Below, in pieces: positions 18,848 through 27,333 of a stretch of DNA of 64,000 bases. Source of the stretch: Corallococcus silvisoli (GTDB taxonomy: Bacteria > Myxococcota > Myxococcia > Myxococcales > Myxococcaceae); contig NZ_JAAAPJ010000007.1 in the NCBI RefSeq assembly GCF_009909145.1, positions 62,001 to 126,000 of the forward strand. Direction: 5' to 3'. The translations under genes were made by a program, and so were the position numbers. Numbering within the stretch: position 1 is the stretch's first letter; each line of letters opens with the position of its first letter. The notes beneath the pieces are model-generated. The model saw only the letters and a list, made by a program, of their open reading frames with translations. It was not told where the DNA came from and did not search any database.

Positions 18848-20553
18848 AGCGCGGGTCACCAACGCCGCAGGGCCCAGGCGTCACGGAGACCGAGGTGGAT
18901 CCCCGGCCATCAGCGCCGCAAGGCCCTGGCGTCACGGAGACCGAGGTGGATTCCCGGCCATCAGCGCCGCAAGGCCCTGGCGTCACGGAGACCGAGGTGG
19001 ATCCCCGGCCATCAGCGCCGCAAGCCCCAGGCATCACAGCGCCCGATGTGGATCCCCACCCGCCCGCGCCGCAAGCTCCAGGCCTCACGGAGGTTGCGGT
19101 GGATCCCCGGCCATCAGCGCTGCAAGGCCCAGGCGTCAAGGAGTCCGCGGGGGCGCGCGGAGCCGGAACACCGACCGCCCCCGATGGCACGGACCGCCCA
19201 ATGACGTGGAGGCTCCACGTCCCTCATGACCTACGGGTCACGGGTCTCGCGATCCTCGCGGGACTGCCCGCGGTCATCGTCGCGCTCTCGGTGCTGTGGA
19301 CGGGGGACTTCGCCGCGAAGGTGCGCTGGACCCTGTCCGTGCTCGTGCTGGGCGTGCACGCGGGCGCCTGTCTGGCGATTCGCGAGCGCGTGGTGCGGCC
19401 GCTGCACACCGTCGCGGGCCTGCTGGCCGCGCTGCGCGAAGGTGACTACTCCGTGCGCGGCAAGGGCGAGCGCGCGGGCGACGCGCTGGGCGAGGTCCTC
19501 CTGGAGGTCAACGCCCTGGGCGACACCCTGCGCGAACAACGCCTGGGCGCGCTGGAGGCAGGCGCCCTGCTGGGCCAGGTGATGGAAGCCATCGACGTCG
19601 CCGTGCTGGCCTTCGACGCCTCCGGCACCCTGAAGCTGGTGAACCGCGCCGGCGCCCGCCTCGTCGGCCTCCCTCGCGCGCAGCTCCTGGGCCAGCCCGC
19701 GCGAGCGCTCGGGTGGAGCGACCTGCTCGAAGGGCCCGCGCCCCGCCGCCTCACGCGCGTCTTCGCGCAGCAGGACGGCGGCCCCTATGAGCTGTGGCGC
19801 GGAACCTTCCGCGAGGGCGGACAACCCCACCAGCTGGTCGTGCTCACCGACCTGCGTCTGGCCTTGCGCGAGGAGGAGCGCGAAGCCTGGCGCCGGCTCG
19901 TGCGCGTCCTCAGCCACGAAATCAACAACTCCCTCACCCCCATCCAGTCCATCGCGGATGCCCTCCGCGACACCGTGGCGCAGGTGCCGCGTCCCTCGGA
20001 CTGGGAGGAGGACACCCGGCACGGGCTGGGCATCATCGCCCGCCGCGCCGAGGCCCTGGCGCGCTTCATGTCCGCGCACGCGAGGCTGGCCCGCCTGCCT
20101 CCGCCCATGCTCGGCCCGGTGGAGGTGGAGCCCTGGGTCCGGCGCGTGGTGGCGCTGGAGCCGCGCCGCTCCGTCGCCGTGCGTCCCGGCCCCGGCCTCA
20201 CCCTGTCCGGCGACGGAGACCAGCTGGAGCAACTGCTCATCAACCTGGTCCGCAACGCGGTGGATGCCGTCCTGTCGAATGACGGAGGCACGGGCGGTGT
20301 CTGGGTCTCCTGGGCGGTGCACGTCCCCGGCGCCGTGGAGGTCTGGGTGGAGGATGAAGGCCCGGGCCTCGCGGACACCGCGAACCTCTTCGTGCCCTTC
20401 TTCACCACCAAGCCTCAAGGCAATGGCATCGGCCTCGCGCTCAGCCGGCAGATCGCCGAAGCCCACGGAGGCAGCCTGCGACTGGAGAACCGCACCGACG
20501 GCAGGGGCTGCCGCGCACGCCTCAGGCTCCCGCTGGACGCTCCTCGCGCGTGA
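18844..20553 (+). CDS. Membrane sensor histidine kinase with N-terminal 17-residue repeats
   Basis: The GTG at 18844 overlaps the regulator's stop (GTGA). Residues 8-92 are five copies of a 17-residue Pro/Gly-rich repeat. Two transmembrane helices follow (about 130-150 and 160-177) with almost no periplasmic loop, then HAMP, a PAS-like domain (about 240-320), the phospho-accepting His358 in VLSHEINNSLTP, and an ATPase domain with NLVRNAVDAV, EDEGPGLAD and GNGIGLAL. The short loop suggests it senses membrane stress or an intramembrane signal, as intramembrane-sensing kinases do. If translation instead starts at the ATG at 19201, the repeats are untranslated; the open frame and coupling favour the GTG. 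It should pair with the NtrC-like regulator. Confidence 0.9.
   Translation: MKRGSPTPQGPGVTETEVDPRPSAPQGPGVTETEVDSRPSAPQGPGVTETEVDPRPSAPQAPGITAPDVDPHPPAPQAPGLTEVAVDPRPSALQGPGVKESAGARGAGTPTAPDGTDRPMTWRLHVPHDLRVTGLAILAGLPAVIVALSVLWTGDFAAKVRWTLSVLVLGVHAGACLAIRERVVRPLHTVAGLLAALREGDYSVRGKGERAGDALGEVLLEVNALGDTLREQRLGALEAGALLGQVMEAIDVAVLAFDASGTLKLVNRAGARLVGLPRAQLLGQPARALGWSDLLEGPAPRRLTRVFAQQDGGPYELWRGTFREGGQPHQLVVLTDLRLALREEEREAWRRLVRVLSHEINNSLTPIQSIADALRDTVAQVPRPSDWEEDTRHGLGIIARRAEALARFMSAHARLARLPPPMLGPVEVEPWVRRVVALEPRRSVAVRPGPGLTLSGDGDQLEQLLINLVRNAVDAVLSNDGGTGGVWVSWAVHVPGAVEVWVEDEGPGLADTANLFVPFFTTKPQGNGIGLALSRQIAEAHGGSLRLENRTDGRGCRARLRLPLDAPRA
18865..19140 (+). repeat. In-frame 51-bp tandem repeat (minisatellite)
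   Basis: Five copies of a 51-bp unit run from 18865 to 19119, with a partial sixth to about 19140. The first three differ at only a few bases; copies four and five are more diverged. Each unit encodes 17 residues of the type PQGPGVTETEVD plus RPSA, so gain or loss of a unit keeps the kinase frame. Near-identical units suggest recent slippage or recombination. It is not CRISPR-like because there are no unique spacers. Confidence 0.95.
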
Positions 20554-21040
20554 AGTCCTTCTTCGCGTCCGCGGGCTCGGACGCCTCCGCCCCCGTGCAA
20601 GCACCCTCCAGCTCCGGGACGGGCGCGGCCAGCCGGTAGAGCAGCGCCGTGGCCGACCAGAAGAACAGCACGGTGAAGCCCACGTGCACCCAGCGCATCC
20701 CCGGCCACTGCTGGAGCGCGGAGGGCAAGACCTCCGCCGTGACGAAGCTCCCCAGCCACTGTCCCAGCCAGCACAGCGCCGTGACCCACGCCACCCGTTG
20801 CCAAGAGGCCACCCGCGAGGGCCCGAAGGCATACCGGTGCAGCGCCCACAACACGCCCACCCCGCAGCCCCACAGTCCCAGGCGGACGAGCGAGAACCCC
20901 TGGCGTGCAGACCCCAGGGGGTTGTGTTCCAACACCCCCAGGCTCGGCGCCAGGATGAGCACCTGCACCAGCAGCACCCGGCGCACCCGCTCCGTCAGTC
21001 CCTTGAGGAGCTGCCCATACGTCCAGGTCAGCGCAATCAT
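20522..21040 (-). CDS. Hypothetical four-helix integral membrane protein
   Basis: I recognise no family. The 172-residue product has four hydrophobic segments (around residues 20-38, 54-71, 82-100 and 116-136) and a charged C-terminus rich in Glu, Ala and Lys. The ATG at 21040 is preceded by AGGAGG with five-base spacing, which is better than the upstream in-frame codon at 21076. Its 3' end overlaps the 3' end of the convergent histidine kinase gene by 32 bp. An AT-rich stretch near 21090-21115, upstream of the start, probably holds its promoter. Confidence 0.75.
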   Translation of the reverse strand: MIALTWTYGQLLKGLTERVRRVLLVQVLILAPSLGVLEHNPLGSARQGFSLVRLGLWGCGVGVLWALHRYAFGPSRVASWQRVAWVTALCWLGQWLGSFVTAEVLPSALQQWPGMRWVHVGFTVLFFWSATALLYRLAAPVPELEGACTGAEASEPADAKKDFTREERPAGA

Positions 21041-21156
21041 GGGCCCTCCTCGGGCACACGTGGTGCGGTGCTGCACGAGAAGAACGGTGTAGCCTTTATT
21101 TCTTGATTTATTTGATTGGGAGGGTGGCCTGGGCTCCGCTCAACCCAAGCAATCTC

Positions 21157-21177
21157 CAGGGTTTGGCTGGGACCCTG
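21157..21177 (-). terminator. Short hairpin after the receptor/lipoprotein operon
   Basis: CAGGGT at 21157-21162 and ACCCTG at 21172-21177 form a 6-bp stem with a 9-nt loop, seven bases beyond the stop of the lipoprotein gene. There is no T-run, so the terminator call is tentative. Confidence 0.4.
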
Positions 21178-21183
21178 CAAAGA

Positions 21184-22467
21184 CTATTCAAAAATGGACA
21201 CCTCGGAGAGTGTATAGAACTCAGCGGGTTGGGTGCTGCCATCGTAGGTAAGGGTTTCCACGGAGAGCCGGACGAAGCGCGTGGGGCCCGCATCCTCAAG
21301 CGTCACGTCCTTGAAGACAGGCGCCTTGGGACCCAGGCCCAGCGGGCCGTCGCCATAGGGGGAATCCCCACCGGTGGATTCGACGTAGGCGCTGTACTGC
21401 GCGGAGCGCAGGAGCTTCTCCCGCGAATCCAGGTCCCGCAGGACGACGCGCGCCAGCCGCTGCCAGTGCTCGCCGTCCGGGCTCCCCTCCAGGACGAGCC
21501 AATCCTTGCCTTCAAAGCCTTGCAGGTACTTGAGCCCCCGCACCACCGCGTGGCGGGGCCGTGCGGGGCGGGGGAGGGTGATGACGAGGCTGAACGCTCG
21601 GGGGTCGGTCTCCTTCTCGAAGAAGTCCACCGGGGTGAGCCGGCCATCGGTCCAGGGGCAGACGTCCGGGAAGGACGGCTCGCACGTGGCGTCGCGGCTG
21701 ATGGGGCGCAGGCTTCCCTCGGGCAGGGGGGCGGCGCCGGTGCGCCACTCCAACTGGAACTGCACGGAGCTGTTCTCTCCGCCCAGGGGGGAGAACAGCC
21801 AGGAGCCCACGCTGGCGGCGCGCAGCTGGACCTGGGGCGCGGTGAAGTCCTCCAGCACGTAGGGGCCCGGCGACCACGGTGACGTCATGCCCGCCTCGCG
21901 CCACAGCAGCGCGCCGCCGGACGTGAGCCACAGCAGGGGCTCCGGGACGGTGGGCAGGAGGGGCTCCTCGTCTTCGAGGTTGTCGCCGACGCCCACCTTC
22001 AAGACCGTCGCCGTCTCGGGCAGCGGGAGCGCGGGGGGCGCGGGAGGGAAGGCCACGGCGGGGCCCTGGGCGCCGTCCTCCACGCGCGGGTGGGCGTCCC
22101 AGGGCTGGAGCGTGGGCAGCTCCACGTCGTCGTCCATGAAGAACGCGAGCGAGGCGCCGCTTCCATCCGGCTCCAGCGGCAGCGCCAGCCGCAGCCGGCT
22201 GTATTGCCAGGAGTCGCGCGCCGTGCCCACGGCGTCGCCGTAGAGCATCTCGAGCGCGTAGTCGCCGGTGGACTCGGTGGTGGTGGTGCTCAGGGGGGCG
22301 AAGCCGTCGCCGCCCTGGCGTTCGAGCGTCAGCGTCGCTCCGGCGCGCGGCGCGCCGTCCCGCTGGAGCGCGCGGCCATAGGCGAAGACGGGGTCTTCGG
22401 GATAGCGCTCGCAGCCGGCGGTGACGAAGGCCAGGAGCCCCAGGGAGGTGACGAGTGAGCGGCGCAT
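21184..22467 (-). CDS. Lipoprotein partner of a TonB-dependent receptor
   Basis: The 427-residue product has a lipoprotein signal ending VTAGC. A carboxypeptidase-regulatory-like or transthyretin-like fold around residues 25-100 (VFAYGRALQRDGAP, then GDYALEML) is followed by a middle region of unknown fold. Near the C-terminus a beta-sandwich segment reads PTRFVRLSVETLTYDGS, which resembles discoidin (F5/8 C) domains that bind glycans or lipids. The ATG lies one base after the stop of the receptor gene, so the two are co-translated. It is probably a surface lipoprotein that helps the receptor capture a ligand, comparable in role to SusD-like partners but not homologous; that role is inferred. 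Confidence 0.8.
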   Translation of the reverse strand: MRRSLVTSLGLLAFVTAGCERYPEDPVFAYGRALQRDGAPRAGATLTLERQGGDGFAPLSTTTTESTGDYALEMLYGDAVGTARDSWQYSRLRLALPLEPDGSGASLAFFMDDDVELPTLQPWDAHPRVEDGAQGPAVAFPPAPPALPLPETATVLKVGVGDNLEDEEPLLPTVPEPLLWLTSGGALLWREAGMTSPWSPGPYVLEDFTAPQVQLRAASVGSWLFSPLGGENSSVQFQLEWRTGAAPLPEGSLRPISRDATCEPSFPDVCPWTDGRLTPVDFFEKETDPRAFSLVITLPRPARPRHAVVRGLKYLQGFEGKDWLVLEGSPDGEHWQRLARVVLRDLDSREKLLRSAQYSAYVESTGGDSPYGDGPLGLGPKAPVFKDVTLEDAGPTRFVRLSVETLTYDGSTQPAEFYTLSEVSIFE

Positions 22468-22468
22468 G

Positions 22469-25246
22469 TCAGTAGGTCGCCTTGAGCCCGAGCAGCGGGA
22501 GGATGACGGGGATGCGGATGGGGTCCTTCACCGGTGTTTCACCCAGGCCATCGTCGGACCCGCCGCCCTTCGTCAGGTAGTCGTAGGCGATGACCTCCTG
22601 CTGCGCGGACAGGTTGAGCACGTCGAGCGACGCGTCCAGCGTGAAGTCCTGGTAGGCCCATGACTTCGCGATGCGCGCGTCCACGCGGAAGAACGGCGCC
22701 AGCCGGCCCGTGCGGTCCAAGTCCTGCCGCACCCATTCGTGCGAGCCGTCGTCGTTCGTCACCCAGCGCTGCGTCTGCGAGGTGCTCTGCCCCGTCTCCG
22801 GCCGGCCGGTGTTGAAGTGCACCACCGTGCCCACGGTCCAGTTGTTGCCGAACTTGTAGCTGAGCGCGGCGTTGAACGTGTGGGCCTGTTCGAAGGCGAA
22901 GGGCAGCGTGCCGTCCACCATGCCCTGCACCTGGTTGTCGTCACCGACGCGGGCGAAGCGCGCCTTCCGCTTGCTCTGCAGGAAGCTGTAGGACACCCAG
23001 CCGAACCAGTGGCGCCCCAGCGGGTGGCGGGCCATCAGGTCGAAGCCGTAGGCGTAGCCGGTGGTGGCGGGATCCGAGCCCAGGCTGCCCCGGCGCCGGC
23101 GGTTCTCCGCCACGTCCGCCAGGTCGAACTCCACCGCGCGGGACAGCGGGTTGAAGTACGCGTCCGCGCTCAGCTCCAGGCCCTCGAAGGCCCTCCACTC
23201 CGCGCCCACGTCGAGCTGCGCGCCGGACTGGAGGCCGTACCGCAGGCTCGCGGTGTCCACGGCGGGCACGTGCACCAGCACGGTGGGCGGCTGGTGGTAC
23301 AGGCCCGCGCCACCCTTGAGCGTGAGCGTGTCCGTCAGCGTGTGGCGCACGGCGAGGCGCGGCTCCACCGCGGTGAACGTCATGCCCGGCACCAGGTGGT
23401 ACGCGTCCACGCGCAGGCCCGGCGTCACCACCCACCGGTCGGAGGGCTTCCAGGTGACGGACGCGTACGCGCCGGAGAAGGTGGCGAGCGCGCTGGGCTT
23501 CTTGAGCGGATCCGCGTCGTCATCTCCGGGACGCCAGCCCGGCGGCCGCGCGGTGCCGGTGAGGGTGGTGGCGGAGCGGCGGTGCTCCACGTCCGCGCCC
23601 ACGGCCACCTCCAGCGTGGCATCCAGCGCGCGGCGCCACCCGGTCCGCGCCGCGACGCTCACCTGGGTCAGGCCGTATTCGCCCACCTCCCGGCGGACCA
23701 GGGCGTTGCCCACGCGCTGGGTCTGCTCGCCGGTGAGGCCCAGCCCGTCCCAGCCCAGCGTCACCCCGACCTCGCCCTCGCCCTGGGCCACCGGGTGCGT
23801 GCCGCGCAGGTCGACGCGGTGGAAGCGCGAGGTGACGCCGCCGCCATCCGCGCCCAACGTCTCGGGGGGAGAGATGCCCACGTCGTCGGAGCTGCCCAGC
23901 GCGAACAGGCGCAGCCGGCCCTGGCCCACCTTCTGTTCGATGCGCGCCTGGTAGTCCCAGAAGCCCGCGCGCAGCCGCTCCGCGTCCGGGCGCTGGAGCG
24001 CGTTCGCCGCCAGCGCGATGAGCAGCGCGGAGTAGCTGAAGCGGCCGGCCAGGCTGACGCTGGTGCCGGTGGAGGCGAAGGGCTGCTCGATGAAGCCGCC
24101 CGCGTTGAGCAGGTCCGCGTACGCGGTGAAGTGCAGCCGGTCCTCGCGCGGACGGCTGAGGCGGCCCTCCACCGCGCCGCCCAGCACGCGGCCGTACTGC
24201 ACCGGCGGCGCGCCCGGGTAGAAGTCCACGGTGTCGATGAAGTCCGGGTGCACCACCGCGGGCCCGAGCAGCAGGTGGTACAGCATCGGGATGCGCACGC
24301 CGTCCAGGAAGAAGCCGGTGGCGGCGGGCTGGCTGCCGCGCACCACCGGGTAGCTGATGCCCGACGCGAGGCTGCCCACGCCCGGCATCAACATCACCAC
24401 GCGGAAGGGGTCGCCCAGCGTGCCGGGCACCTCGCGGATCTCCTGCTCGTGCAGGCTGATGCGGGTGACCTCGGTGCGCGGGCGCTCGTCGCGCACCACC
24501 GTCTCGTAGGGGTTCACCTCGCGCGGCTGGAGCCGGTAGACGACCTGGAGGGTCTGGCCTCGCGCCAGCGTCTCTTGGAACACCGTCGTCGCGTGGCCCG
24601 GCGCGCGGACCTCCAGCGCGTGCGCGCCCGGCGTCACGTCCACCGCGAAGAGGCCTCGCGCATCCGTGGTGGCCGCGGGCTCCTGCGCGCCGTCCAGGAA
24701 GAGGGCCGCGTCGGGCAGGGGCCTGCGCGTGCCGCGGGCGCGCACCTCGCCGGAGAGGCGCGTCGTGGAGGCGGGGACCTGCACCGGCGGCGTGAAGCGG
24801 TAGACGAAGGGCAGGCGCACCGCCACCGGGACACCGCCCAGCGTGGCCGGGGTGAAGCGAAGGCCCGGGGCGGCGGCGAGCGCCGCATCCGTGAGGCGCG
24901 GCTCGGCGGCGGCGCGCACCACCTGGAGCTCCGCCACGCGGCCCTCCACGTCCACCAGCAGCTCCAGCGCCACCTCGCCCGGCGTGCCCTCCAGCCCCTC
25001 CGGCCACGCGGCGGGTGCGTCGGCGGTGAGGGTGGGGGGCACGAGCGTCGCGTCGCCCGCGTCCGGGGAGAGGCCCAGGCGGGCGGCGTCCTCGGCGGAG
25101 AGGGTCGTCCCCGCGTCGGTGACGTGGACGTCCGCCTCCCACTGGCGGGGTTCGCTGGTGGCGGAGGGCACGCCCTGTGCGAGCGCGGAGGTCCCGAGCA
25201 GCAACACGAGGGCCGGCAGCACGAGACCGGCACGGGAGAATGACAT
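22469..25246 (-). CDS. TonB-dependent receptor with N-terminal TonB-C-like domain
   Basis: After a signal peptide ending SALAQG there is a TonB C-terminal-like domain (about residues 65-145; LLVDVEGRVAELQVVR and FTPATLGGVPVAVRLPF). A carboxypeptidase-regulatory-like repeat follows (about 150-230), then the plug (VVRGSQPAATGFFLDGVRIP) and a 22-strand barrel of about 600 residues. The N-terminal TonB-like domain is unusual for a receptor, but I believe it recurs in myxobacterial ones. The substrate is unknown. An alternative GTG start lies at 25264; the ATG at 25246 gives the cleaner signal peptide. The protein is 925 residues and translationally linked to the downstream lipoprotein. Confidence 0.93.
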   Translation of the reverse strand: MSFSRAGLVLPALVLLLGTSALAQGVPSATSEPRQWEADVHVTDAGTTLSAEDAARLGLSPDAGDATLVPPTLTADAPAAWPEGLEGTPGEVALELLVDVEGRVAELQVVRAAAEPRLTDAALAAAPGLRFTPATLGGVPVAVRLPFVYRFTPPVQVPASTTRLSGEVRARGTRRPLPDAALFLDGAQEPAATTDARGLFAVDVTPGAHALEVRAPGHATTVFQETLARGQTLQVVYRLQPREVNPYETVVRDERPRTEVTRISLHEQEIREVPGTLGDPFRVVMLMPGVGSLASGISYPVVRGSQPAATGFFLDGVRIPMLYHLLLGPAVVHPDFIDTVDFYPGAPPVQYGRVLGGAVEGRLSRPREDRLHFTAYADLLNAGGFIEQPFASTGTSVSLAGRFSYSALLIALAANALQRPDAERLRAGFWDYQARIEQKVGQGRLRLFALGSSDDVGISPPETLGADGGGVTSRFHRVDLRGTHPVAQGEGEVGVTLGWDGLGLTGEQTQRVGNALVRREVGEYGLTQVSVAARTGWRRALDATLEVAVGADVEHRRSATTLTGTARPPGWRPGDDDADPLKKPSALATFSGAYASVTWKPSDRWVVTPGLRVDAYHLVPGMTFTAVEPRLAVRHTLTDTLTLKGGAGLYHQPPTVLVHVPAVDTASLRYGLQSGAQLDVGAEWRAFEGLELSADAYFNPLSRAVEFDLADVAENRRRRGSLGSDPATTGYAYGFDLMARHPLGRHWFGWVSYSFLQSKRKARFARVGDDNQVQGMVDGTLPFAFEQAHTFNAALSYKFGNNWTVGTVVHFNTGRPETGQSTSQTQRWVTNDDGSHEWVRQDLDRTGRLAPFFRVDARIAKSWAYQDFTLDASLDVLNLSAQQEVIAYDYLTKGGGSDDGLGETPVKDPIRIPVILPLLGLKATY

Positions 25247-25649
25247 GGGTGTCTGCTTCAACACCTGCCCCCCACGAAGCTGTCACCGGGGGCTCCCGGG
25301 GAGATGGCGCCGCTGTGCGGATTCATGGCTTCGGCTCGTGCCGTCTCGGAAAGGTCCCCCGGCCCAGGGTCGAAGACGGTCCGACGACTCCATACGGCCC
25401 GTGAGGGCGCTTCGCGCAGTGTTTTTTCGAACGAGGTGCCTGGGACCAGGGGCCCGCTGACGCCAGCGCCTGGCCGTCCTCGGCATTCCTCGCATGTTTC
25501 ACCAGTCCGTCCGCGAGTGCGGCAGCGCTGTGCACACGCTCACGCGGAGGAGGGACCGAGGTGCCTCCCCCTGGAGCCGCGAACGGAGCGGTCGTTACAC
25601 TTTTTCATGTCGAATGGAAGCCATGGCCAGGCTTCACGGGGGAGGGCGC
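25247..25649. other. Intergenic region between the receptor and GRAS genes
   Basis: These 403 bp separate two divergent genes and should hold both promoters. I see no convincing protein, RNA gene or strong hairpin. A short T-run near 25424 (TTTTTT followed by CGAACG) and a TACACT hexamer at 25596-25601 with an adjacent T-run are the only AT-rich elements; neither has a convincing -35 partner. Confidence 0.6.
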
Positions 25650-26759
25650 ATGCGCACGCCGAAGGATGAACTGCTGCTCCAGGCGATGGATCATGCGTTG
25701 TCAGCGCGGACGGTGGAGGCGGTGGAGACGCTGGCGACGCTCTACCGGTTGCTGGATGTGGAGCGGGTGCGCGAGGACGAAAGCTACGCGGTCTTCGCCA
25801 CGGCGCTGTCGCGCAGGTTGGAGGGCGCGACGGGCGCGCTGCATCCGTACCGGGCCTCGGAGGTGGATGGAGGCGCGCCGCAGATTGAGTTGTTCCGGCG
25901 GTTGATGAAGCACCTGCCGCTGGCGTCGGCGGCGGACGCGGTGGCGAACACGCTGCTGGCGGACTTCCTCCGGGGTCACGCGGAGGCGACGCTGCTGGAT
26001 GTGGGCATCGGCCAGGGGCGCCAGGAGTGCGGCCTGCTGCGCGCGCTGGCGAAGGCGGGGGCGCTGCCGAGACACCTGACGGTGGTGGGCGTGGAGCCCA
26101 GCGGGAGCAGCCTGAGGGAGGCGCGCGGCGCGGTGCTGGCGGTGGCGGAGGAGGTGGGGCTGTCGCTGGAGTTCGTGGCGGTGGAGTCGCTGGTGGAGGA
26201 CCTGGATCCGGCGATGTGGGCGGCGCTGCGCGGGGTGCGCCGGCCGCTGGTGGTGAACGCGGCGTTCGCGCTGCACCACGTGGCGGAGCGGGAGCCCTGG
26301 GCGGGCGAGGCGCGCGACGCGGTGCTGGCGTCGCTGGCGTCACTGGCGCCCGTGGGGGTGGTGTTGTGCGAGCCGCACGTGGACCATCACCGCGCCCCGG
26401 CGCGTGAGCGGCTGGTCAACGCGTGGCATCACTTCTCCCGCGTGTTCCGGTTGCTGGATACGCTGGAGGTGCCGAGCGCGGAGCGGCGCGCCATCAAGCG
26501 GTTCTTCGGCCGGGAGGTGGATGACATCGTGGGCACGGTGAACGAGTCGGAGCGCTGCGAGCGCCACGAGCTCTCCACGGCCTGGTGGGAGCGGCTCTTG
26601 CGCGCGGGCTTCATGCCGCGAGGCGGGATGGGGGCGGTGCGTCCCGAAGGCATCCACCCGGCGGTGGGGCTGCGCGCGGAGGCGGGCACGGTGGGCATCA
26701 CCTTCCAGGGCGACGTGCTGGTGGCGGTGCTGGGGGCGGTGCCCCGGGAGTGGCCATGA
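25650..26759 (+). CDS. Bacterial GRAS-domain protein (SAM-methyltransferase-like fold)
   Basis: GRAS proteins are best known as plant regulators of the DELLA/SCARECROW type, with bacterial relatives thought to be Rossmann-fold enzymes or small-molecule binders. The 369-residue product follows the GRAS order: a helical first part, a VHIID-like nucleotide-binding motif (LLDVGIGQGRQE, residues 115-126), VVNAAFALHHV at 201-211 matching the plant N-x-F-E-L-H segment, LCEPHVDHH at 239-247 where plants have EANH, FFGREVDDIV then ERCERHE at 285-306 (PFYRE-like), and a C-terminal SAW-like strand. The start at 25650 has GGGGGAGGG upstream. It overlaps the CinA-like gene as ATGA, so the products are made together. 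The function in bacteria is not known to me. Confidence 0.82.
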   Translation: MRTPKDELLLQAMDHALSARTVEAVETLATLYRLLDVERVREDESYAVFATALSRRLEGATGALHPYRASEVDGGAPQIELFRRLMKHLPLASAADAVANTLLADFLRGHAEATLLDVGIGQGRQECGLLRALAKAGALPRHLTVVGVEPSGSSLREARGAVLAVAEEVGLSLEFVAVESLVEDLDPAMWAALRGVRRPLVVNAAFALHHVAEREPWAGEARDAVLASLASLAPVGVVLCEPHVDHHRAPARERLVNAWHHFSRVFRLLDTLEVPSAERRAIKRFFGREVDDIVGTVNESERCERHELSTAWWERLLRAGFMPRGGMGAVRPEGIHPAVGLRAEAGTVGITFQGDVLVAVLGAVPREWP

Positions 26760-27247
26760 GCGAGCTGGAGGAGCTGGCGCCGCGGGTCATCGCGCGCTGC
26801 CGGGAGCGGGAGGTGCGGCTGGTGTTCGCGGAGGCGTGCACGGGCGGGCTGATGACGGCGGCGCTGACGGAGGTGCCGGGGGCGTCGGCGGTGGTGGAGC
26901 GCGCGTTCGTGCCGTACTCGAACGAGTCGAAGGGCGAGCAGCTGGGGGTACCGCTGGCGCTGCTCCAGGCGCACGGGTCGGTGAGCGCGGAGGTGGCGGG
27001 GGCGATGGCGGCGGGGGCGCTGGAGCGCTCGTGGGCGGACTGGGCGGTGGCGGAGACGGGCATCGCGGGGCCCGGAGGCGGCACGGAGGCCAAGCCGGTG
27101 GGGCTGGTGTTCATCGCGGTACAGCGGCGGGGGAGGGCGCCGGTGGTGGAGCGCCACCAGTTCAAGGGAGACCGGCGGCAGGTGCGTCAGGCCGCGGCGG
27201 CGCGGGGCCTGGCGGTCCTTCTGGCGCGGCTGGGCGTGGAGTCCTGA
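26756..27247 (+). CDS. CinA C-terminal-domain amidohydrolase (PncC family)
   Basis: PncC enzymes deamidate nicotinamide mononucleotide in NAD salvage. The 163-residue product is the stand-alone C-terminal domain, with catalytic-region motifs AEACTGGLM near residue 24, VPYSNESKGEQLGV near 55 and ETGIAGPGGGTEAKPVG near 98. The usual reading of the first motif is ESCTGG, so Ala replaces the Ser before Cys; the effect is uncertain. The start codon overlaps the GRAS stop by four bases. A link between the GRAS protein and pyridine-nucleotide metabolism is possible but unproven. Confidence 0.9.
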   Translation: MSELEELAPRVIARCREREVRLVFAEACTGGLMTAALTEVPGASAVVERAFVPYSNESKGEQLGVPLALLQAHGSVSAEVAGAMAAGALERSWADWAVAETGIAGPGGGTEAKPVGLVFIAVQRRGRAPVVERHQFKGDRRQVRQAAAARGLAVLLARLGVES

Positions 27248-27333
27248 ACAGGGGGCTCGTTCCGTGGGCCGTTGGCACGTGCGAGCCGGATGCGCGAAAA
27301 CGGATTGCCGCAGCCTCACCAAGGGGGGGCCCG

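Noticed and set aside
18865..19140. Tandem repeats considered as a CRISPR array.
   Set aside because: The units are contiguous with no unique spacers, encode a regular 17-residue repeat, and no cas genes are near.
22739..25243. An 834-codon open frame opposite the TonB-dependent receptor, and similar long antisense frames elsewhere (for example 29412-32324 and 14964-17417).
   Set aside because: The products are dominated by Arg, Ala, Gly, His and Gln with no domain pattern, as expected opposite GC-rich genes; the sense strands encode clear families.
25494..25649. GRAS protein starting at 25494.
   Set aside because: The added 52 residues are Arg/Ser-rich without similarity to the family; the ATG at 25650 has a strong ribosome-binding site.
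27262..27290. TGGCACG at about 27266 considered as a second sigma-54 site.
   Set aside because: No GC lies at the required 10-bp distance from the GG.
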